The position numbers were made by a program, and so were the translations under genes. The notes beneath the pieces were generated by a model that saw only the letters and a program-made list of their open reading frames with translations, had not been told where the DNA came from and searched no databases. Source: Cupriavidus basilensis (lineage in GTDB: Bacteria; Pseudomonadota; Gammaproteobacteria; Burkholderiales; Burkholderiaceae). Taken from it: DNA of 64,000 nt. Location of the stretch: positions 1,860,001 through 1,924,000 of the forward strand of contig NZ_CP010536.1 of NCBI RefSeq assembly GCF_000832305.1, written 5' to 3'. Positions 31,929 to 47,450 of the stretch are shown in pieces (position 1 is the first letter of the stretch; every line of letters starts with the position of its first letter).

Positions 31929-33953
31929 ATGTCCCGCAGCCTAGATCTCGCCGAGCCCGCGTTTTCCGCTTCAGGCTTGCCCTACTCGCCGCGCTACGAC
32001 GAGGCCTATCACGGCAACGAAGATAGCCTGGAGCGGGCCCGTCATATCTTCCTTGCCGGCAACGGCTTGCCGCAGGCCTGGGGCGGGCGCGACCAGTTCG
32101 TGATTGTGGAGGCCGGCTTCGGGTTGGGGCTGAACTTCCTGGCAACCTGGCAGGCATGGCGAGACGATCCCAAGCGTTGCCGGCGGCTCCACTTTGTGTC
32201 GATCGAGAAGCATCCGTTGACGAGCGAGGGGCTTGCCGCGATGCATGCCTGCATTGGCGCGCCGGCGGCGCTGGCGCCGCTGGCCGCCGAGCTGAGGGCC
32301 GCATGGCCGCTGGCGCTGCCTGGCCTGCACCGGCTGGAATTCGAGGGCGGGGCGGTCGTGCTGACGCTGGCATTTGGCGATATCGACGCCGTGCTGCCGC
32401 GGCTGGTGCTGGGCGCGGATGCGTTTTACCTGGACGGTTTTTCGCCCGCGCGCAACCCCGATATGTGGCAGCCGCCATTGATGAAGCGGCTGGCCCGGCT
32501 GGCCCGCCCGGAGGCCACGCTAGCCACGCACGTGGCGGACATCGCCTTCCAGCGGGGTTTGCAAGCCGCCGGCTTCGCGCTCAGCTCCGCACCGGGATAT
32601 GGCTCAGAGCCACCGATGACCGTGGCGCGCTTTCCTGCCATGCGCGGCACGCGGCGCCAGCCGCCGCCATCCGCGGCCGCGTGGCCCGAGCGGCACGCGA
32701 TCGTTATCGGCGCGGGCCTGGCCGGCTGCGCGGTCACGGAGCGGCTGGCCGCGCGTGGCTGGCGCGTGACCTTGTTCGATGCCCATGACGGCCCGGCGCA
32801 ACTGACCTCGGCCCACCGTGCCGCCGCCATGCATCCGCACTTGTCCTCGGATGACAGCATCCTGTCGCGCCTGTCGCGCGCCGGCAACCTGCAGGCCCTG
32901 CGGACTTGGGCGGGGCTGGCGGCGGCGGGACATGCGCCCGGCTGGCAGGGCTGCGGCGTGCTGCAGACCGGTGCGGGCGTGGAGGACGCGGATATCCAGC
33001 AGGCGGCGCTTGCCGCCCTGGGTTTTCCGCAGGCGTTCGCGCGGTGGATGAGCGCCGAGGAGGCGGCCAGCCGGCATGGCGCGCCGGTGCCCCATGGCGG
33101 GCTGTGGTTCGGGCAGGGCGGCTGGGCGCCGCCGCCCGAGATCTGCCGCGCGCAGCTGGCGCGGGCCGGGGCGGCGGTAACGGCGCGCTATGGCAGCCGC
33201 GTTGCGCGGCTGGCGCGCGTGGCGGATGGCTGGCAGGCGCTGGATGAGGTGGGCATGGTCATGGCCGCGGCGCCGGTGGTGGTCGTGGCCAACGCGTACG
33301 AGGCGCTGCGCTTGCTCGCGCTGCGCCATATGACGATCGACCGGGTGCGCGGCCAGCTCACCACGCTGGCGCCGGCAGAGCTGGCGCGCCTTGGCGAATG
33401 GCCCGATTGCGTGGTCACCGGCACCGGCTACCTGCTGCCGCGCGCGGCGGACGGCACCGCGCGCATCGGTTCCAGCTACGAGCCGGATGCACAGGAATCC
33501 GGCGCGCTGGATGCGCGCCCCGCGGTGCACGCCGAGAACCTCGCCCGGCTCGCCGCGTTGCTGCCGGCGCTTGCCGGCACGGCCGCCAGCCTGGACCCGG
33601 CAATGCTCAGCGGGTATGTGGGCGTGCGCAGCGTCTCGCACAACCGCCTGCCGCTGATCGGCCGCGTGGCCGACGAGGCCCGGGCGGCGCGGGACGCCGC
33701 GGCGCTCAGCGGGGCGCGCCTAAGGGATATCCCTCGGCTGCCGGGGCTTTACGCGGCACTTGCATATGGCTCGCGCGGCCTCACATGGGCCGCATTGGGG
33801 GCGGAATTGCTGGCCAGCCAGATCGAAGGGGAGCCATTGCCGCTCGAGCTCGAACTGGCCGAGGCCATCGATCCGGCGCGCCTGCTGGTGCGCGCCTTGC
33901 GCCAGGGGACCGTGGCAGGCGGCGATGTGCCCGCCGAGCCGGTTCCCGGGTAA
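31929..33953 (+). CDS. mnmC: Bifunctional tRNA 5-methylaminomethyl-2-thiouridine enzyme MnmC
   Basis: 674 aa. The N-terminal methyltransferase (MnmD) domain has [17 protein letters not shown] near residue 60 and [17 protein letters not shown] near 165. The C-terminal FAD oxidoreductase begins near residue 258 with [20 protein letters not shown] (Rossmann fold) and ends in [20 protein letters not shown]. Both activities finish the mnm5s2U34 wobble base. Start at 31929 ([10 protein letters not shown]) fits the family better than the longer frame at 31848. Confidence 0.93.
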   Translation: MSRSLDLAEPAFSASGLPYSPRYDEAYHGNEDSLERARHIFLAGNGLPQAWGGRDQFVIVEAGFGLGLNFLATWQAWRDDPKRCRRLHFVSIEKHPLTSEGLAAMHACIGAPAALAPLAAELRAAWPLALPGLHRLEFEGGAVVLTLAFGDIDAVLPRLVLGADAFYLDGFSPARNPDMWQPPLMKRLARLARPEATLATHVADIAFQRGLQAAGFALSSAPGYGSEPPMTVARFPAMRGTRRQPPPSAAAWPERHAIVIGAGLAGCAVTERLAARGWRVTLFDAHDGPAQLTSAHRAAAMHPHLSSDDSILSRLSRAGNLQALRTWAGLAAAGHAPGWQGCGVLQTGAGVEDADIQQAALAALGFPQAFARWMSAEEAASRHGAPVPHGGLWFGQGGWAPPPEICRAQLARAGAAVTARYGSRVARLARVADGWQALDEVGMVMAAAPVVVVANAYEALRLLALRHMTIDRVRGQLTTLAPAELARLGEWPDCVVTGTGYLLPRAADGTARIGSSYEPDAQESGALDARPAVHAENLARLAALLPALAGTAASLDPAMLSGYVGVRSVSHNRLPLIGRVADEARAARDAAALSGARLRDIPRLPGLYAALAYGSRGLTWAALGAELLASQIEGEPLPLELELAEAIDPARLLVRALRQGTVAGGDVPAEPVPG

Positions 33954-34179
33954 AAACTGCCGGAACCGAATGAAAACCGTGCGATAATGCCCGTTTTCCG
34001 TTTGCGTGGGCCTGCGCCCGGATGCTCTGGAAACGCCGATTTTTGCGCGTGTCCTGCATGCCGGGTACGGGTTTGCGTGCCGGGTATCGGCATTTGCCGT
34101 CGCTTTGCCTGTGTCTTCTCGGGCACGCGAGCGGGGTGCGCTTACGAACACAACAACACTCTGGATTGGATCAACGACC

Positions 34180-35541
34180 ATGTCGAATGTCATTGAAAAC
34201 CTTGGCAAACTGGACCGCAAGGTGACCCTGGCCATTCCCAAGGCCGAAGTCGAAAAGGAAAAGCTGGAACGTCTGGTTCGCCTGTCGAAGACGGTGAAGA
34301 TGTCCGGTTTCCGTCCCGGCAAGGTACCGATGAAGATGGTCGAGAAGCAATACGGCCAGCAAGTCGAGTTCGAAGTGCGCTTCGACAAGGCTGCCCGCAA
34401 GTTCTTCGACATCACCAAAGAACAAGACGTCAAGGTTGCCGGCCAGCCGAAGTTCGAAGTCAAGACCGACGGCGTGGGCGAAGACGAAGTGGCCTTCGAC
34501 GCGACCTTCGAGGTCTATCCGGAAGTCAAGCTGGGTGACCTGGCTGGCGCCGAAGTGACCCGCACCAAGACCGAAATTACCGATGCCGAAGTCGACAAGA
34601 CCATCGACATCCTGCGCAAGCAGCGCGTGCACTACCACACCCGTGGCGAAGCCGGCGAGCACGGCGACGGCGGTGCGGAAGTGGCCGCCCAGAACGGCGA
34701 CCGCGTGACCCTGGACTTCGTGGGCAAGATCGACGGCGTGGAATTCCCCGGTGGCAAGGCTGACGACTTCGCCTTCGTGCTGGGCGAAGGCCGCATGCTG
34801 CCCGAGTTCGAGCAAGCTGCGCTGGGCCTGAAGGTTGGCGAAAGCAAGACCTTCCCGCTGGCGTTCCCCGAGGACTATCACGGCAAGGACGTGGCCGGCA
34901 AGACTGCCGAGTTCACCGTCACGCTCAAGAAGATCGAGTGGGCGCACCTGCCGGAAGTGAGCGACGAGTTCGCCAAGTCGCTGGGCATCGCCGACGGCAG
35001 CGTCGAGAAGATGCGCGCCGACATCCGCGAAAACCTGGAGCGCGAAGTCAAGCGCCGCACGCACGCCATGCTGAAGGACCAGGTCATGGACGCGCTGTTG
35101 AAGGCGAGCGAGCTGGAAGTGCCGAAGGCCCTGATCGAGCAAGACCAGGAGCGCCTGGTGGAAATGGCGCGTCGCGACCTGGAGCAACGCGGCATGCCGA
35201 ACGCCAAGGACATGCCCATCCCGGCCGAAATGTTCACGCAGCAAGCTGAGCGCCGCGTCAAGCTGGGCCTGATCCTGGCCGAGATCGTCAAGGCGCACGG
35301 CCTGGACGCCAAGGCAGACCAGATCAAGGCCGAGATCGAAGACTTCGCCAAGAGCTACGAAGACCCGAAGGAAGTCATGCGCTGGTACTACGGTGACCAA
35401 CAGCGCCTGGCCGAGATGGAGGCCTACGTGCTCGAAAACAACGTGGTAAATTTCGTGTGCGACAAGGCCAAGGTCACCGACAAGACGGTGTCCTTCGAGG
35501 AACTGACTGCCGAAGGCAACAACCAGCCTCAGCAGGCCTGA
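34180..35541 (+). CDS. tig: Trigger factor, ribosome-associated chaperone
   Basis: 453 aa. The N-terminal ribosome-binding domain contains the GFRPGKVP motif (near residue 45) that docks on L23; the FKBP-type prolyl isomerase domain is at about 170-250 ([20 protein letters not shown]), and a long helical C-terminal chaperone domain follows. Start set at 34180 ([11 protein letters not shown]); the open frame upstream is not family-like. First gene of the tig-clpP-clpX-lon run, the usual order in proteobacteria. Confidence 0.97.
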   Translation: MSNVIENLGKLDRKVTLAIPKAEVEKEKLERLVRLSKTVKMSGFRPGKVPMKMVEKQYGQQVEFEVRFDKAARKFFDITKEQDVKVAGQPKFEVKTDGVGEDEVAFDATFEVYPEVKLGDLAGAEVTRTKTEITDAEVDKTIDILRKQRVHYHTRGEAGEHGDGGAEVAAQNGDRVTLDFVGKIDGVEFPGGKADDFAFVLGEGRMLPEFEQAALGLKVGESKTFPLAFPEDYHGKDVAGKTAEFTVTLKKIEWAHLPEVSDEFAKSLGIADGSVEKMRADIRENLEREVKRRTHAMLKDQVMDALLKASELEVPKALIEQDQERLVEMARRDLEQRGMPNAKDMPIPAEMFTQQAERRVKLGLILAEIVKAHGLDAKADQIKAEIEDFAKSYEDPKEVMRWYYGDQQRLAEMEAYVLENNVVNFVCDKAKVTDKTVSFEELTAEGNNQPQQA

Positions 35542-35614
35542 GCCTGGTCCGTGGCCGGCGCGCGTGGCGCGTTGGCCGCAGCCTTGCCTCTTACCGAACT
35601 CCAGGAGAACTTGC

Positions 35615-36265
35615 ATGACCCGCAATGATTTGCTTGACCGTCTGGCCACCACGCAGGCCTCCGCCCTGGAAACGCAGGGACTGGGGCTGGTGCCGATGGT
35701 GGTTGAGCAGTCCGGTCGGGGCGAGCGCGCCTATGACATCTATTCGCGCCTGTTGAAGGAGCGTCTGATTTTCATGGTCGGCGAAGTCAACGACCAGACC
35801 GCCAACCTGGTGGTCGCCCAGTTGCTGTTCCTGGAAAGCGAGAATCCCGACAAGGATATTTCGCTCTACATCAACTCGCCGGGTGGCTCGGTGTCGGCTG
35901 GCCTCGCCATCTACGACACCATGCAGTTCGTCAAGCCGGACGTGGCCACGCTGTGCATGGGCATGGCAGCCAGCATGGGTGCCTTCCTGCTGTCGGCTGG
36001 CGCCAAGGGCAAGCGTTCGGCGCTGCCCAACTCGCGCATCATGATCCACCAGCCGCTGGGCGGCGCGCGCGGCCAGGCCTCGGACATCGAGATCCAGGCC
36101 CGCGAGATCCTGTACCTGCGCGAGCGGCTCAACACGATCCTGTCGGAAGTCACCGGCCAGCCGGTCGACAAGATTGCCCGCGACACCGATCGCGACAATT
36201 TCATGAGCGGCGAGCAGGCAGTGGACTACGGCCTGATCGACAAGGTGCTCGCCCGCCGTGCCTGA
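35615..36265 (+). CDS. clpP: ATP-dependent Clp protease proteolytic subunit
   Basis: 216 aa serine protease. The nucleophile Ser is in [16 protein letters not shown] and the catalytic His in [22 protein letters not shown]; the Asp lies in [11 protein letters not shown]. It starts [14 protein letters not shown] after AGGAG at 35603-35607. It forms the double-ring chamber that works with ClpX encoded next. A terminator follows at 36362-36386, so clpX likely also has its own promoter. Confidence 0.97.
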   Translation: MTRNDLLDRLATTQASALETQGLGLVPMVVEQSGRGERAYDIYSRLLKERLIFMVGEVNDQTANLVVAQLLFLESENPDKDISLYINSPGGSVSAGLAIYDTMQFVKPDVATLCMGMAASMGAFLLSAGAKGKRSALPNSRIMIHQPLGGARGQASDIEIQAREILYLRERLNTILSEVTGQPVDKIARDTDRDNFMSGEQAVDYGLIDKVLARRA

Positions 36266-36361
36266 CAGACCGGCCCGGCTGCCGCAAGGCGGCCCGGGCA
36301 GGGGCCGGGCAGTGATCCTTCGGGAATCGCCGCCCGGCCGCAACGAAGAAGGCTATAGAGA

Positions 36362-36386
36362 AACGAGGCCTTGTGCCTCGTTTTTT
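36362..36386 (+). terminator. Rho-independent terminator after clpP
   Basis: AACGAGGC (36362-36369) pairs with GCCTCGTT (36375-36382), then T-run. It divides tig-clpP from clpX. Confidence 0.8.
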
Positions 36387-36511
36387 GCTTTTGCCCCACA
36401 GCGTGGGGGTCTACCCGCCGCGCCATTTTTTTTGGCGTATGATGCGTTTGAAGCGTATCCCCGCAGCGCTCCGGTACTGCGGCACGCACACTGCTAATGT
36501 GACTGATTCCT

Positions 36512-37786
36512 ATGGCGGATAAAAAAGGTTCATCCAGCGAGAAGCTCCTTTACTGCTCGTTCTGCGGCAAGAGCCAGCACGAGGTAAAGAAGCTCATCGC
36601 GGGCCCGTCGGTGTTCATTTGCGACGAATGCATCGACCTGTGCAACGAGATCATCCGCGACGAGGCTGCTGCATCCGACAAGGACGCGGGGGCCACGGCC
36701 AAGTCCGATCTCCCCACCCCGCACGAGATCCGCGAAAGCCTGGATCAATACGTGATCGGGCAGGAGCAGGCCAAGAAGATCCTGGCCGTAGCGGTGTACA
36801 ACCACTACAAGCGCCTGAAGCACCTTGGCAAGAAGGACGACGTCGAGTTGTCCAAGAGCAACATCCTGCTGATCGGTCCCACCGGTTCGGGCAAGACGCT
36901 GCTGGCGCAAACGCTGGCGCGCCTGCTCAATGTGCCGTTCGTGATCGCCGATGCCACCACGTTGACCGAAGCCGGCTATGTCGGCGAGGACGTGGAAAAC
37001 ATCATCCAGAAGTTGCTGCAGAACTGCAACTACGAGGTGGAAAAGGCACAGCGCGGCATTGTCTACATTGATGAGATCGACAAGATCTCGCGCAAATCCG
37101 ACAACCCGTCCATCACCCGGGATGTCTCCGGTGAAGGCGTGCAGCAGGCCCTGCTGAAGCTGGTCGAAGGCACCATGGCTTCGGTGCCTCCGCAAGGTGG
37201 CCGCAAGCACCCGAACCAGGACTTCCTGCAGGTGGATACCACCAACATCCTGTTTATCTGCGGCGGTGCGTTCGACGGCCTCGAGAAGGTCATCATGCAG
37301 CGTTCGGACAAGACCGGTATCGGTTTTGCCGCGCAGGTGCAGAGCAAGGAAGAGCGCGAGGCCAGCGAAGTGCTGCCGCAGGTCGAGCCGGAAGACCTGA
37401 TCAAGTTCGGGTTGATCCCGGAACTGATCGGCCGCCTCCCGGTAGTGGCTACGCTGGCCAAGCTGGACGAAGCCGCGCTGATGCAGATCCTGGTCGAGCC
37501 GAAGAACGCGCTGATCAAGCAGTACCAGAAGCTGCTGGCGATGGAAGGCGTTGAGCTGGAAATCCGCCCGGCCGCGCTCTCCGCGATTGCCCGCAAGGCA
37601 ATCCGCCGCAAGACCGGTGCACGTGGCCTGCGTTCGATCCTTGAGCAATCGCTGATGGATGTGATGTACGACCTGCCTAACTACAAGGGCGTGCAAAAGG
37701 TGGTGATCGACGAGAACACCATCACCGGGGACGCGCCGCCGCTGCTGATGTACGAGGAACAGCCGAAGGTGGCTGGTTCGAACTGA
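36512..37786 (+). CDS. clpX: ClpX unfoldase, ATP-binding subunit of ClpXP
   Basis: 424 aa AAA+ protein. N-terminal zinc finger [11 protein letters not shown]...CDECIDLC (four Cys), Walker [13 protein letters not shown] near 126, Walker [11 protein letters not shown] near 185, the ClpP-binding IGF loop (TGIGFAA), and sensor 2 GARGLRSI. It recognises and threads substrates into ClpP. Complete. A strong terminator follows at 37838-37867. Confidence 0.97.
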   Translation: MADKKGSSSEKLLYCSFCGKSQHEVKKLIAGPSVFICDECIDLCNEIIRDEAAASDKDAGATAKSDLPTPHEIRESLDQYVIGQEQAKKILAVAVYNHYKRLKHLGKKDDVELSKSNILLIGPTGSGKTLLAQTLARLLNVPFVIADATTLTEAGYVGEDVENIIQKLLQNCNYEVEKAQRGIVYIDEIDKISRKSDNPSITRDVSGEGVQQALLKLVEGTMASVPPQGGRKHPNQDFLQVDTTNILFICGGAFDGLEKVIMQRSDKTGIGFAAQVQSKEEREASEVLPQVEPEDLIKFGLIPELIGRLPVVATLAKLDEAALMQILVEPKNALIKQYQKLLAMEGVELEIRPAALSAIARKAIRRKTGARGLRSILEQSLMDVMYDLPNYKGVQKVVIDENTITGDAPPLLMYEEQPKVAGSN

Positions 37787-37837
37787 CGCGAACGCCGGCG
37801 CTTATGACGATGCCAGGCCGGCAGCGAGTCCTGAGAG

Positions 37838-37867
37838 GCCGTTCGCGAAAAGCGAGCGGCTTTTTTT
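37838..37867 (+). terminator. Rho-independent terminator after clpX
   Basis: GCCGTTCGC and GCGAGCGGC form a stem with one mismatch around GAAAA, followed by seven T. Confidence 0.85.
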
Positions 37868-38032
37868 CTTCATTTTCGTAAAACGAAGGGGAGGAAACGG
37901 GGGTATGCTGTCTGGACGGGTCTTGCAAGTGCGGGGAGCAGCATTTTGCAACTAGCATCGAATCGCGCGCAAAGGATGTCTTGCAATCGATTCATGAGAC
38001 CCAATTTACGCCTAAATGACTGACTGGGGAAA

Positions 38033-40447
<2,415 letters not shown>

Positions 40448-40488
40448 TGATGTCTCGCTGATGCTGCCGTAGCTTGCTGGCAGCGCAT

Positions 40489-40522
40489 GAAAAACGCCGC
40501 GGGTGTCCCCCGCGGCGTTTTT
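40489..40522 (+). terminator. Rho-independent terminator after lon
   Basis: AAAACGCCGCGGG and CCCGCGGCGTTTTT form a long GC stem with a short loop, ending in T-run. Confidence 0.88.
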
Positions 40523-40743
40523 CCATTCTGGCCCCTGTGTTCCGTCTCCTGTTTCATGCCACGTCGCACAGCCTTTGCACAACGTGCAGGCGCATTTTCC
40601 GGCCTGTAAAAATGCCTGCGAAGAATACTTGGCAAAACGCCAAAGGCTGTATTACACTTGCGCCCTCGCAACGCAAACAGCAGTAATTACTCTGATATGT
40701 GCGCGGCGATGCTTGCAGCATGCAGTGCGGCTGCGGTACGAGC

Positions 40744-40819
40744 GGGTGCTTAGCTCAGTTGGTAGAGCGGCGCCCTTACAAGGCGTAGGTCGGGGGTTCG
40801 AGCCCCTCAGCACCCACCA
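40744..40819 (+). tRNA. tRNA-Val (anticodon TAC)
   Basis: Acceptor arms GGGTGCT and AGCACCC pair fully; D-loop TTAGCTCAGTTGGTAGAGC, anticodon loop CTTACAA, T-loop GGTTCGAGCCCC and encoded CCA are all present. It reads GUA and, by wobble, other Val codons. Confidence 0.97.
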
Positions 40820-40874
40820 CGCTCCTGCCGCAAGACAAGCCAGACACACGGATGCATCCTGCAACACCAATTCA

Positions 40875-40951
40875 GGAGTGGTAGTTCAGTTGGTTAGAAT
40901 ACCGGCCTGTCACGCCGGGGGTCGCGGGTTCGAGTCCCGTCCACTCCGCCA
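40875..40951 (+). tRNA. tRNA-Asp (anticodon GTC)
   Basis: Acceptor arms GGAGTGG and CCACTCC, D-loop AGTTCAGTTGGTTAGAAT, anticodon loop CTGTCAC, T-loop GGTTCGAGTCCC, discriminator G and encoded CCA. It lies 55 bp after tRNA-Val and probably shares its transcript. Confidence 0.97.
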
Positions 40952-40965
40952 AACAAGCAGTCAGC

Positions 40966-40997
40966 AAAACGGGCCCTTAGTGGCCCGTTTTGCTTTT
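40966..40997 (+). terminator. Rho-independent terminator after the tRNA pair
   Basis: AAAACGGGCC and GGCCCGTTTT form a perfect 10-bp stem with loop CTTAGT, followed by GCTTTTT. Confidence 0.88.
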
Positions 40998-41199
40998 TGC
41001 GCATCACTTCGCTTTACGCATTCGGCGCGCCGTTCCTGATCAAGCCGGCTCCGGCTTGCGGTGTCCCGGAGCACCCGCCCGGCAAGGGCAGATATGGCTC
41101 GCCAATTGCAGCCGCGGGGCTGCGAATCGCGTGAAGCCTGCCGCTCCTGATAGAATCCCGAGGTTTGCCGTTCGGTACCAACCCTTTTTCTGAGTCAGC

Positions 41200-43149
41200 A
41201 TGCTTGATTTCGTACGCAACAACCGGCGCTTGATGCTTTTGCTGCTGCTGGTGCTTGTCTTCCCGTCGTTTGTGTTCTTCGGCGTGGAGAGCTACTCGCG
41301 TTTCATGGACAGCTCGCACGACCTTGCCAAGGTCGACGGCCGCGCTATCACGGCGCAAGAAGTGGATAACGTGGTGCATGACCAGAGCGAGCGCATGCGC
41401 CAGATGCTTGGCACGAACTACGATCCGCGCCAGTTCGAGGGCGCGCAGGCACGCCAGCAGGTGCTCGACCAGCTGATCCTGCAGCGCGTGGTGGCGGATG
41501 AGGTGGCCAAGAAGCACCTGACTGTTTCCAACGAACGCCTGCTCGAGACGATCAGCAGCATTCCCGCCATCGCGCAGTTGCCGAAAAAGAAAGACGGCAC
41601 GATCGACGACAAGGCCTACGTTGGCCTGCTGGCCCAGCAAGGCATGACGCCCGAGCAGTTCGACGCCCGCATGCGTTTCGACCTGGCCACCCAGCAGCTC
41701 AGCAGCTCGGTTGGCGCGACCGCCTTCGTGCCGAAGTCCTTGCTTGACCGCCTGATCGCCATTCGCGACCAGCAGCGCGACGTGCAGGCGCTGCAAATCA
41801 AGGCGGCCGATTTCACCGCCAAGGTCAATCCGGATGACGCCGCGCTCAAGGCTTACTACGAAAGCCACAAGGCGGCGTTCTCGGTGCCCGAGCAAGCCAA
41901 GGTCGATTACCTGGTGCTGTCGGCCGACGCGCTGGCCGCATCGACGCCGGTCACGCCCGAAGAGCTCAAGTCCTACTACGACAGCAACATCGCGCGCTTT
42001 CGCACCGACGAGCAGCGCCGCGCCAGCCACATCCTGATCGGCTCGCCCAAGGAAGCCCCGGCCGCGGAGCGCCAGGCCGCCAAGGAAAAAGCCACCAAGC
42101 TGCTCGAGGACCTGCGCAAGCATCCCGAGACGTTTGCCGACGTGGCCCGCAAGCAGTCGCAGGACCCGGGCTCGGCGCAGAAGGGCGGCGACCTCGGCTT
42201 CATGGGCCGTGGCGCGCTGGTCAAGCCGTTCGAAGACGCGATGTACGCGCTCAAGGATGGCCAGATCAGCGACGTGGTCGAGACCGACTACGGCTATCAC
42301 ATCATCAAGCTCACCGGCATCAAGCCGGCCGAGACCAAGCCGCTTGACCAGGTCCGTACCGAACTGGAAGCGGAGTTGCGCAAGCAACTCGCCGCCAAGA
42401 AGTACACCGAACTGGCCGACACGTTTGGCAATACGGTCTATGAGCAGTCCGACAGCCTCAAGCCGGCCGCCGACAAGTTCAAGCTGACGATCCAGAGCGC
42501 CGACAACGTGACCCGCCAGCCGAACCCGGCCCTGGGCGCGCAGAACCCGCTCAACAACGAGAAGCTGCTCAAGGCGCTGTTCAGCGATGATTCCGTCAAG
42601 AACAAGCGCAACACCGAGGCCGTGCAGGTTGGCCCCACCACGCTGGTGGCGGCGCGCATCGTCGACTACCGCCCGGCCACGGTGCGCAAGTTCGAAGACG
42701 TGCAGGCCAAGGTGCGCGAAGGCTATATCGCGCAGCAGGCAGCCGAGCTTGCCGCCAAGGCGGGCGCGGAACGTCTCGAAGCGCTGAAGAAGAGCGGCGG
42801 CGCCGACGGCTTCGGCGCGCCGGTAACGGTCTCGCGCGCCAAGGCCGACGGCCTGGCACCGAAGGCTGTGGAAGCCGTGATGCGTGCCGATACCGCCAAG
42901 CTGCCCGCGTATGTCGGCGTGGACCTGGGTGCCGACGGCTACGCGATCTATCGCATCGGCAAGGTCAGCCAGCCTGCGCAGGCGGATGCCGCGCAGCGCC
43001 AGGGCGAGGCGCAGCAACTGGGCCAGATGCTCGGCCAGAGCCAGCTGGAAGCCTTCTACGAAGGTCTGAAGGACCGGGCCAAGGTGAAGCTGCTCAAGCC
43101 CGCCACCACGACGCAAGCCGGTCCGGCCAGCGACGCTGGCGCGCAGTAA
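41200..43149 (+). CDS. ppiD: Periplasmic folding chaperone PpiD (SurA_N-like, parvulin)
   Basis: 649 aa. An N-terminal membrane anchor (residues about 10-28, [20 protein letters not shown]) is followed by a SurA-like chaperone region, the parvulin domain at about 265-360 ([14 protein letters not shown], then [20 protein letters not shown] and [12 protein letters not shown]) and a C-terminal chaperone domain. It helps outer-membrane and secreted proteins fold at the Sec exit. Complete; ends at a bidirectional terminator. Confidence 0.93.
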   Translation: MLDFVRNNRRLMLLLLLVLVFPSFVFFGVESYSRFMDSSHDLAKVDGRAITAQEVDNVVHDQSERMRQMLGTNYDPRQFEGAQARQQVLDQLILQRVVADEVAKKHLTVSNERLLETISSIPAIAQLPKKKDGTIDDKAYVGLLAQQGMTPEQFDARMRFDLATQQLSSSVGATAFVPKSLLDRLIAIRDQQRDVQALQIKAADFTAKVNPDDAALKAYYESHKAAFSVPEQAKVDYLVLSADALAASTPVTPEELKSYYDSNIARFRTDEQRRASHILIGSPKEAPAAERQAAKEKATKLLEDLRKHPETFADVARKQSQDPGSAQKGGDLGFMGRGALVKPFEDAMYALKDGQISDVVETDYGYHIIKLTGIKPAETKPLDQVRTELEAELRKQLAAKKYTELADTFGNTVYEQSDSLKPAADKFKLTIQSADNVTRQPNPALGAQNPLNNEKLLKALFSDDSVKNKRNTEAVQVGPTTLVAARIVDYRPATVRKFEDVQAKVREGYIAQQAAELAAKAGAERLEALKKSGGADGFGAPVTVSRAKADGLAPKAVEAVMRADTAKLPAYVGVDLGADGYAIYRIGKVSQPAQADAAQRQGEAQQLGQMLGQSQLEAFYEGLKDRAKVKLLKPATTTQAGPASDAGAQ

Positions 43150-43165
43150 ACCTGCTGCTCGCAGC

Positions 43166-43205
43166 CATAACGAGAAAGGCGCCTTCGGGCGCCTTTCTCG
43201 TTATG
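43166..43205. terminator. Bidirectional terminator between ppiD and tesA
   Basis: A perfect 18-bp stem with TTCG loop: arms start CATAACGAGAAAGGCGCC and mirror it. It has T-rich sequence on one strand and A-rich on the other, serving both convergent genes. Confidence 0.85.
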
Positions 43206-43221
43206 GCAAAGCCGCGGACAA

Positions 43222-43905
43222 CTAGCGGGTAGCGGTCTCGGCCGCTGGCGTCTTCAGCAAGGGCTTGAGCTGCGGCCAGACGGTATCGAGCAGCGCGCCC
43301 TGCGCCTGCGCCGTGGGATGGAGGCGGTCCGCCTGGAACCACTCTGGCCTGGCGATGACTTGCTCCAGCAGGAAGGGCACCAGCCGGACCTTGTACTCGC
43401 CGGCCAGCTTGGGGTAGAGCGAGAAGAAGCGCTCGGTGTAGTCCGGCCCGTAGTTGGGCGGGATGCGCATGCCCACCAGCAGCACGCTGGCCTTGGCTTG
43501 CTGCGCGCCGGTGACGATGCTGCGCAGGTTGGCCTCGGTGGTCTGCAGCGGCAGGCCGCGCAAGGCATCGTTGGCGCCCAGCTCCACGATGACCACGGCC
43601 GGATGGTGCCTTGCCAGCAGGTCGGGCAAGCGCGTCTTGCCGCCCACCGTGGTCTCGCCGCTGACGCTGGCATTCACGACGTTATAATCGAAACGTTCCG
43701 CCCGCAGACGCGCCTCCATCAGCTTGACCCAGCCTGCATCGCGGGCCAGGCCATACTCAGCGGACAGGCTGTCGCCCAGCACCAGGATGGCGGGCGTTGC
43801 CGCACGCGCCATCGACGCCGTGGCCGGCACCATCGCGGGCACCAGCGTGGCCACGCTCACCGCCAGCGCCAGCTTTCGCCAACCGCACCAGAACTTCTTG
43901 CTCAT
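43222..43905 (-). CDS. tesA: TesA-like GDSL arylesterase/lysophospholipase, exported
   Basis: 227 aa. A signal peptide (about residues 1-35, LALAVSVATLVPAMVPATAS then MARAA) leads to a GDSL hydrolase: Ser in VLGDSLSAEYGL, Gly in SVSGETTVGG, Asn in GANDALRG and the Asp-His pair in DRLHP. It should hydrolyse acyl esters in the periplasm. The ATG overlaps that of the divergent ATPase gene (both within CATG 43903-43906); an in-frame ATG four codons upstream is also possible. Confidence 0.9.
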   Translation of the reverse strand: MSKKFWCGWRKLALAVSVATLVPAMVPATASMARAATPAILVLGDSLSAEYGLARDAGWVKLMEARLRAERFDYNVVNASVSGETTVGGKTRLPDLLARHHPAVVIVELGANDALRGLPLQTTEANLRSIVTGAQQAKASVLLVGMRIPPNYGPDYTERFFSLYPKLAGEYKVRLVPFLLEQVIARPEWFQADRLHPTAQAQGALLDTVWPQLKPLLKTPAAETATR

Positions 43906-44602
43906 GTCTTCATCCATTCTTGCAGTCGAGTCATTAGGAAAGACCGTAGCCGACACGACAGGTTCGCTGACGATTTTGCACGACGTGTCGTTTTCCGTCA
44001 CGTCCGGCGAAACGCTGGCCATTGTGGGCGCATCCGGCTCGGGCAAATCCACCCTGCTGGGCTTGCTGGCGGGCCTGGACCTGCCCACCACGGGCACCGT
44101 CAAGCTCAACGGGCAGGACCTGTTCCAGCTCGACGAAGACCAGCGGGCAGCGCAGCGTGGGCGCCATGTGGGTTTTGTGTTCCAGTCGTTCCAGCTGGTC
44201 GGGCACCTGAGCGCCCTGGAAAACGTCATGCTGCCGCTGGAGTTGCGCGGGGAGACCGCGGGCGTGCGCGAGCGCGCCGCCGACATGCTGGCCCGCGTGG
44301 GGCTGAGCGGGCGCCTTTCCCACTATCCGCGCACGCTCTCCGGCGGCGAGCAGCAGCGCGTGGCGCTGGCGCGGGCGTTTGTGGCCCGTCCCGACATTCT
44401 CTTTGCCGACGAACCGACCGGGAGCCTGGATACGGCAACTGGCGAGGCCGTGATTGCGCTGATGTTCGAGCTGAACCGCGATGCCGGTTCCACCCTGGTG
44501 CTGGTCACGCACGATCGCTCGGTGGCGGCTCGCTGCGGGCGCATCCTGACCATCGAAGCCGGCCGGGTTGCCAGCGACGAATGGATGACCGCGCCGGTTT
44601 GA
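43904..44602 (+). CDS. ABC transporter ATP-binding protein, YbbA/LolD-like
   Basis: 232 aa. Walker [17 protein letters not shown] near 45, Q-loop [16 protein letters not shown], signature [15 protein letters not shown], Walker [13 protein letters not shown] and H-loop LVTHDRS are all present. It matches ATPases of the MacB/LolD type. The usual permease partner (YbbP) is not next to it; downstream is the convergent pgi gene. Start chosen at [13 protein letters not shown]; the open frame upstream is shadow of tesA. The tesA-ybbA pairing is conserved in proteobacteria. Confidence 0.9.
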   Translation: MSSSILAVESLGKTVADTTGSLTILHDVSFSVTSGETLAIVGASGSGKSTLLGLLAGLDLPTTGTVKLNGQDLFQLDEDQRAAQRGRHVGFVFQSFQLVGHLSALENVMLPLELRGETAGVRERAADMLARVGLSGRLSHYPRTLSGGEQQRVALARAFVARPDILFADEPTGSLDTATGEAVIALMFELNRDAGSTLVLVTHDRSVAARCGRILTIEAGRVASDEWMTAPV

Positions 44603-44614
44603 TAAACCGCGGTG

Positions 44615-46249
<1,635 letters not shown>

Positions 46250-46487
46250 GCGTGCGGAATTCTTTGAAGGACTGCGCGGAAGTACCGTTTCAAGCTTGGT
46301 TTTTCGGCTAGGTAGCATTGCTCCCCGGCAGCCAGCCAGGCTGGCCTTGCGCAACGGTCAGAAGCCTCTCAAGTATAACGCGCCCATCTGGCACGACTCG
46401 GCGTTTTGGCGGCAAAAGACGGCATTAGTGCTTCCGAGGGGATCGGTCGCCGGGCGCATGCCTGCGCGCGCTGGCGCTGTTCTCCCG

Positions 46488-47450
46488 TCAGCCGGGCCGG
46501 CCGAGCCGGCGCGCGACGGCCCGCAGCGCTGGCTCACCGCCCGCCACGCATGCCCCGCCCACGCAGATCACCGCCACGCCGAGCGCAGTGATCCAGTCCG
46601 GCAACTGGCCGAACGCCAGGTAGCCGATGGTCGTCGCCGACAGGATCTGCAGGTAGAGGAAGGGGCTGAGGAATGAGGCGTCGGCGTACTGGAAAGCGCG
46701 AATCACAAAATAGTGGCCAATCGAGCCGGTGACGCCGGTGCTCAGCAGGAGCACGGCTTGCAGCGGCGTGGGTACCGCCTCGAACCAGAAGAAGGGCACC
46801 AGCAGGGTGGTCAGGGCGGCGCCGGTCACGCCGCTCTGGATCAAGGTGGTCATGGGCGCGTCATGCGCTGCAATGCGCCGCGTCAGCATCTGCATCAGCG
46901 CGAACACCAGTGCCGACAACAAGCCCAGCGCAATGCCGGGCCCGCTCAACTCGCCGCCGGGGCGCACCACGATCAGCATGCCGATGAAGCCGATCGCTAC
47001 GCCGCTCCAGCGGCTGACACGCGCATGCGCGCTTGGGCGCTCGCCCAGCAGCCAGGGCGACAACGCCACCACGAACAACGGCGCGCAGAAATTCAGCGCC
47101 GTGGCCTCGGCCAGCGGCATCAGCTTGAGCACGCTGAAGAACACCAGTGTGGAGACCAGCATCATTCCCCCGCGCAGCCACTGCAGGCCCGGTTTCACGG
47201 GGCGCCATTGCTGGCGCACGCGCGCCGGCCCGAGCAGCAGGAAGATGGCGGCCACATGGCCCACGTAGCGTACCCACGCCACGCCCACCACCGGCAGGCC
47301 CTGCTGGGTCAGCGTCTTGCTGCTGGCATCCAGCAGGCTGAGTATCCATTGGCCGAGCACCAGCAGGGCCACGCCGGTAAGCAACTGGCGCCGGGCCGGC
47401 GAGGTGCCGGCAGCCTGCGCGCGGGCGCCGCCATCCGTCGCCTTGCTCAT
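46488..47450 (-). CDS. EamA-family (DMT) transporter
   Basis: 320 aa with about ten membrane helices in two EamA halves: GVALLVLGQWILSLLDASSK starts the first, and GLLSALVFALMQMLTRRIAA begins the second. Family members export or import small metabolites such as amino acids; substrate unknown. Its ATG overlaps the stop of the upstream nnr gene by 4 bp, so it is translated from the dadA-nnr-eamA transcript. The frame stays open upstream through nnr as shadow. Confidence 0.88.
   Translation of the reverse strand: MSKATDGGARAQAAGTSPARRQLLTGVALLVLGQWILSLLDASSKTLTQQGLPVVGVAWVRYVGHVAAIFLLLGPARVRQQWRPVKPGLQWLRGGMMLVSTLVFFSVLKLMPLAEATALNFCAPLFVVALSPWLLGERPSAHARVSRWSGVAIGFIGMLIVVRPGGELSGPGIALGLLSALVFALMQMLTRRIAAHDAPMTTLIQSGVTGAALTTLLVPFFWFEAVPTPLQAVLLLSTGVTGSIGHYFVIRAFQYADASFLSPFLYLQILSATTIGYLAFGQLPDWITALGVAVICVGGACVAGGEPALRAVARRLGRPG

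Noticed and set aside
40744..40951. tRNA genes as a possible integration site
   Set aside because: No integrase, no duplicated tRNA end and only core genes on both sides.
43166..43205. Long perfect inverted repeat as an insertion-sequence end
   Set aside because: Short TTCG loop, T-runs and convergent genes mark it as a terminator.
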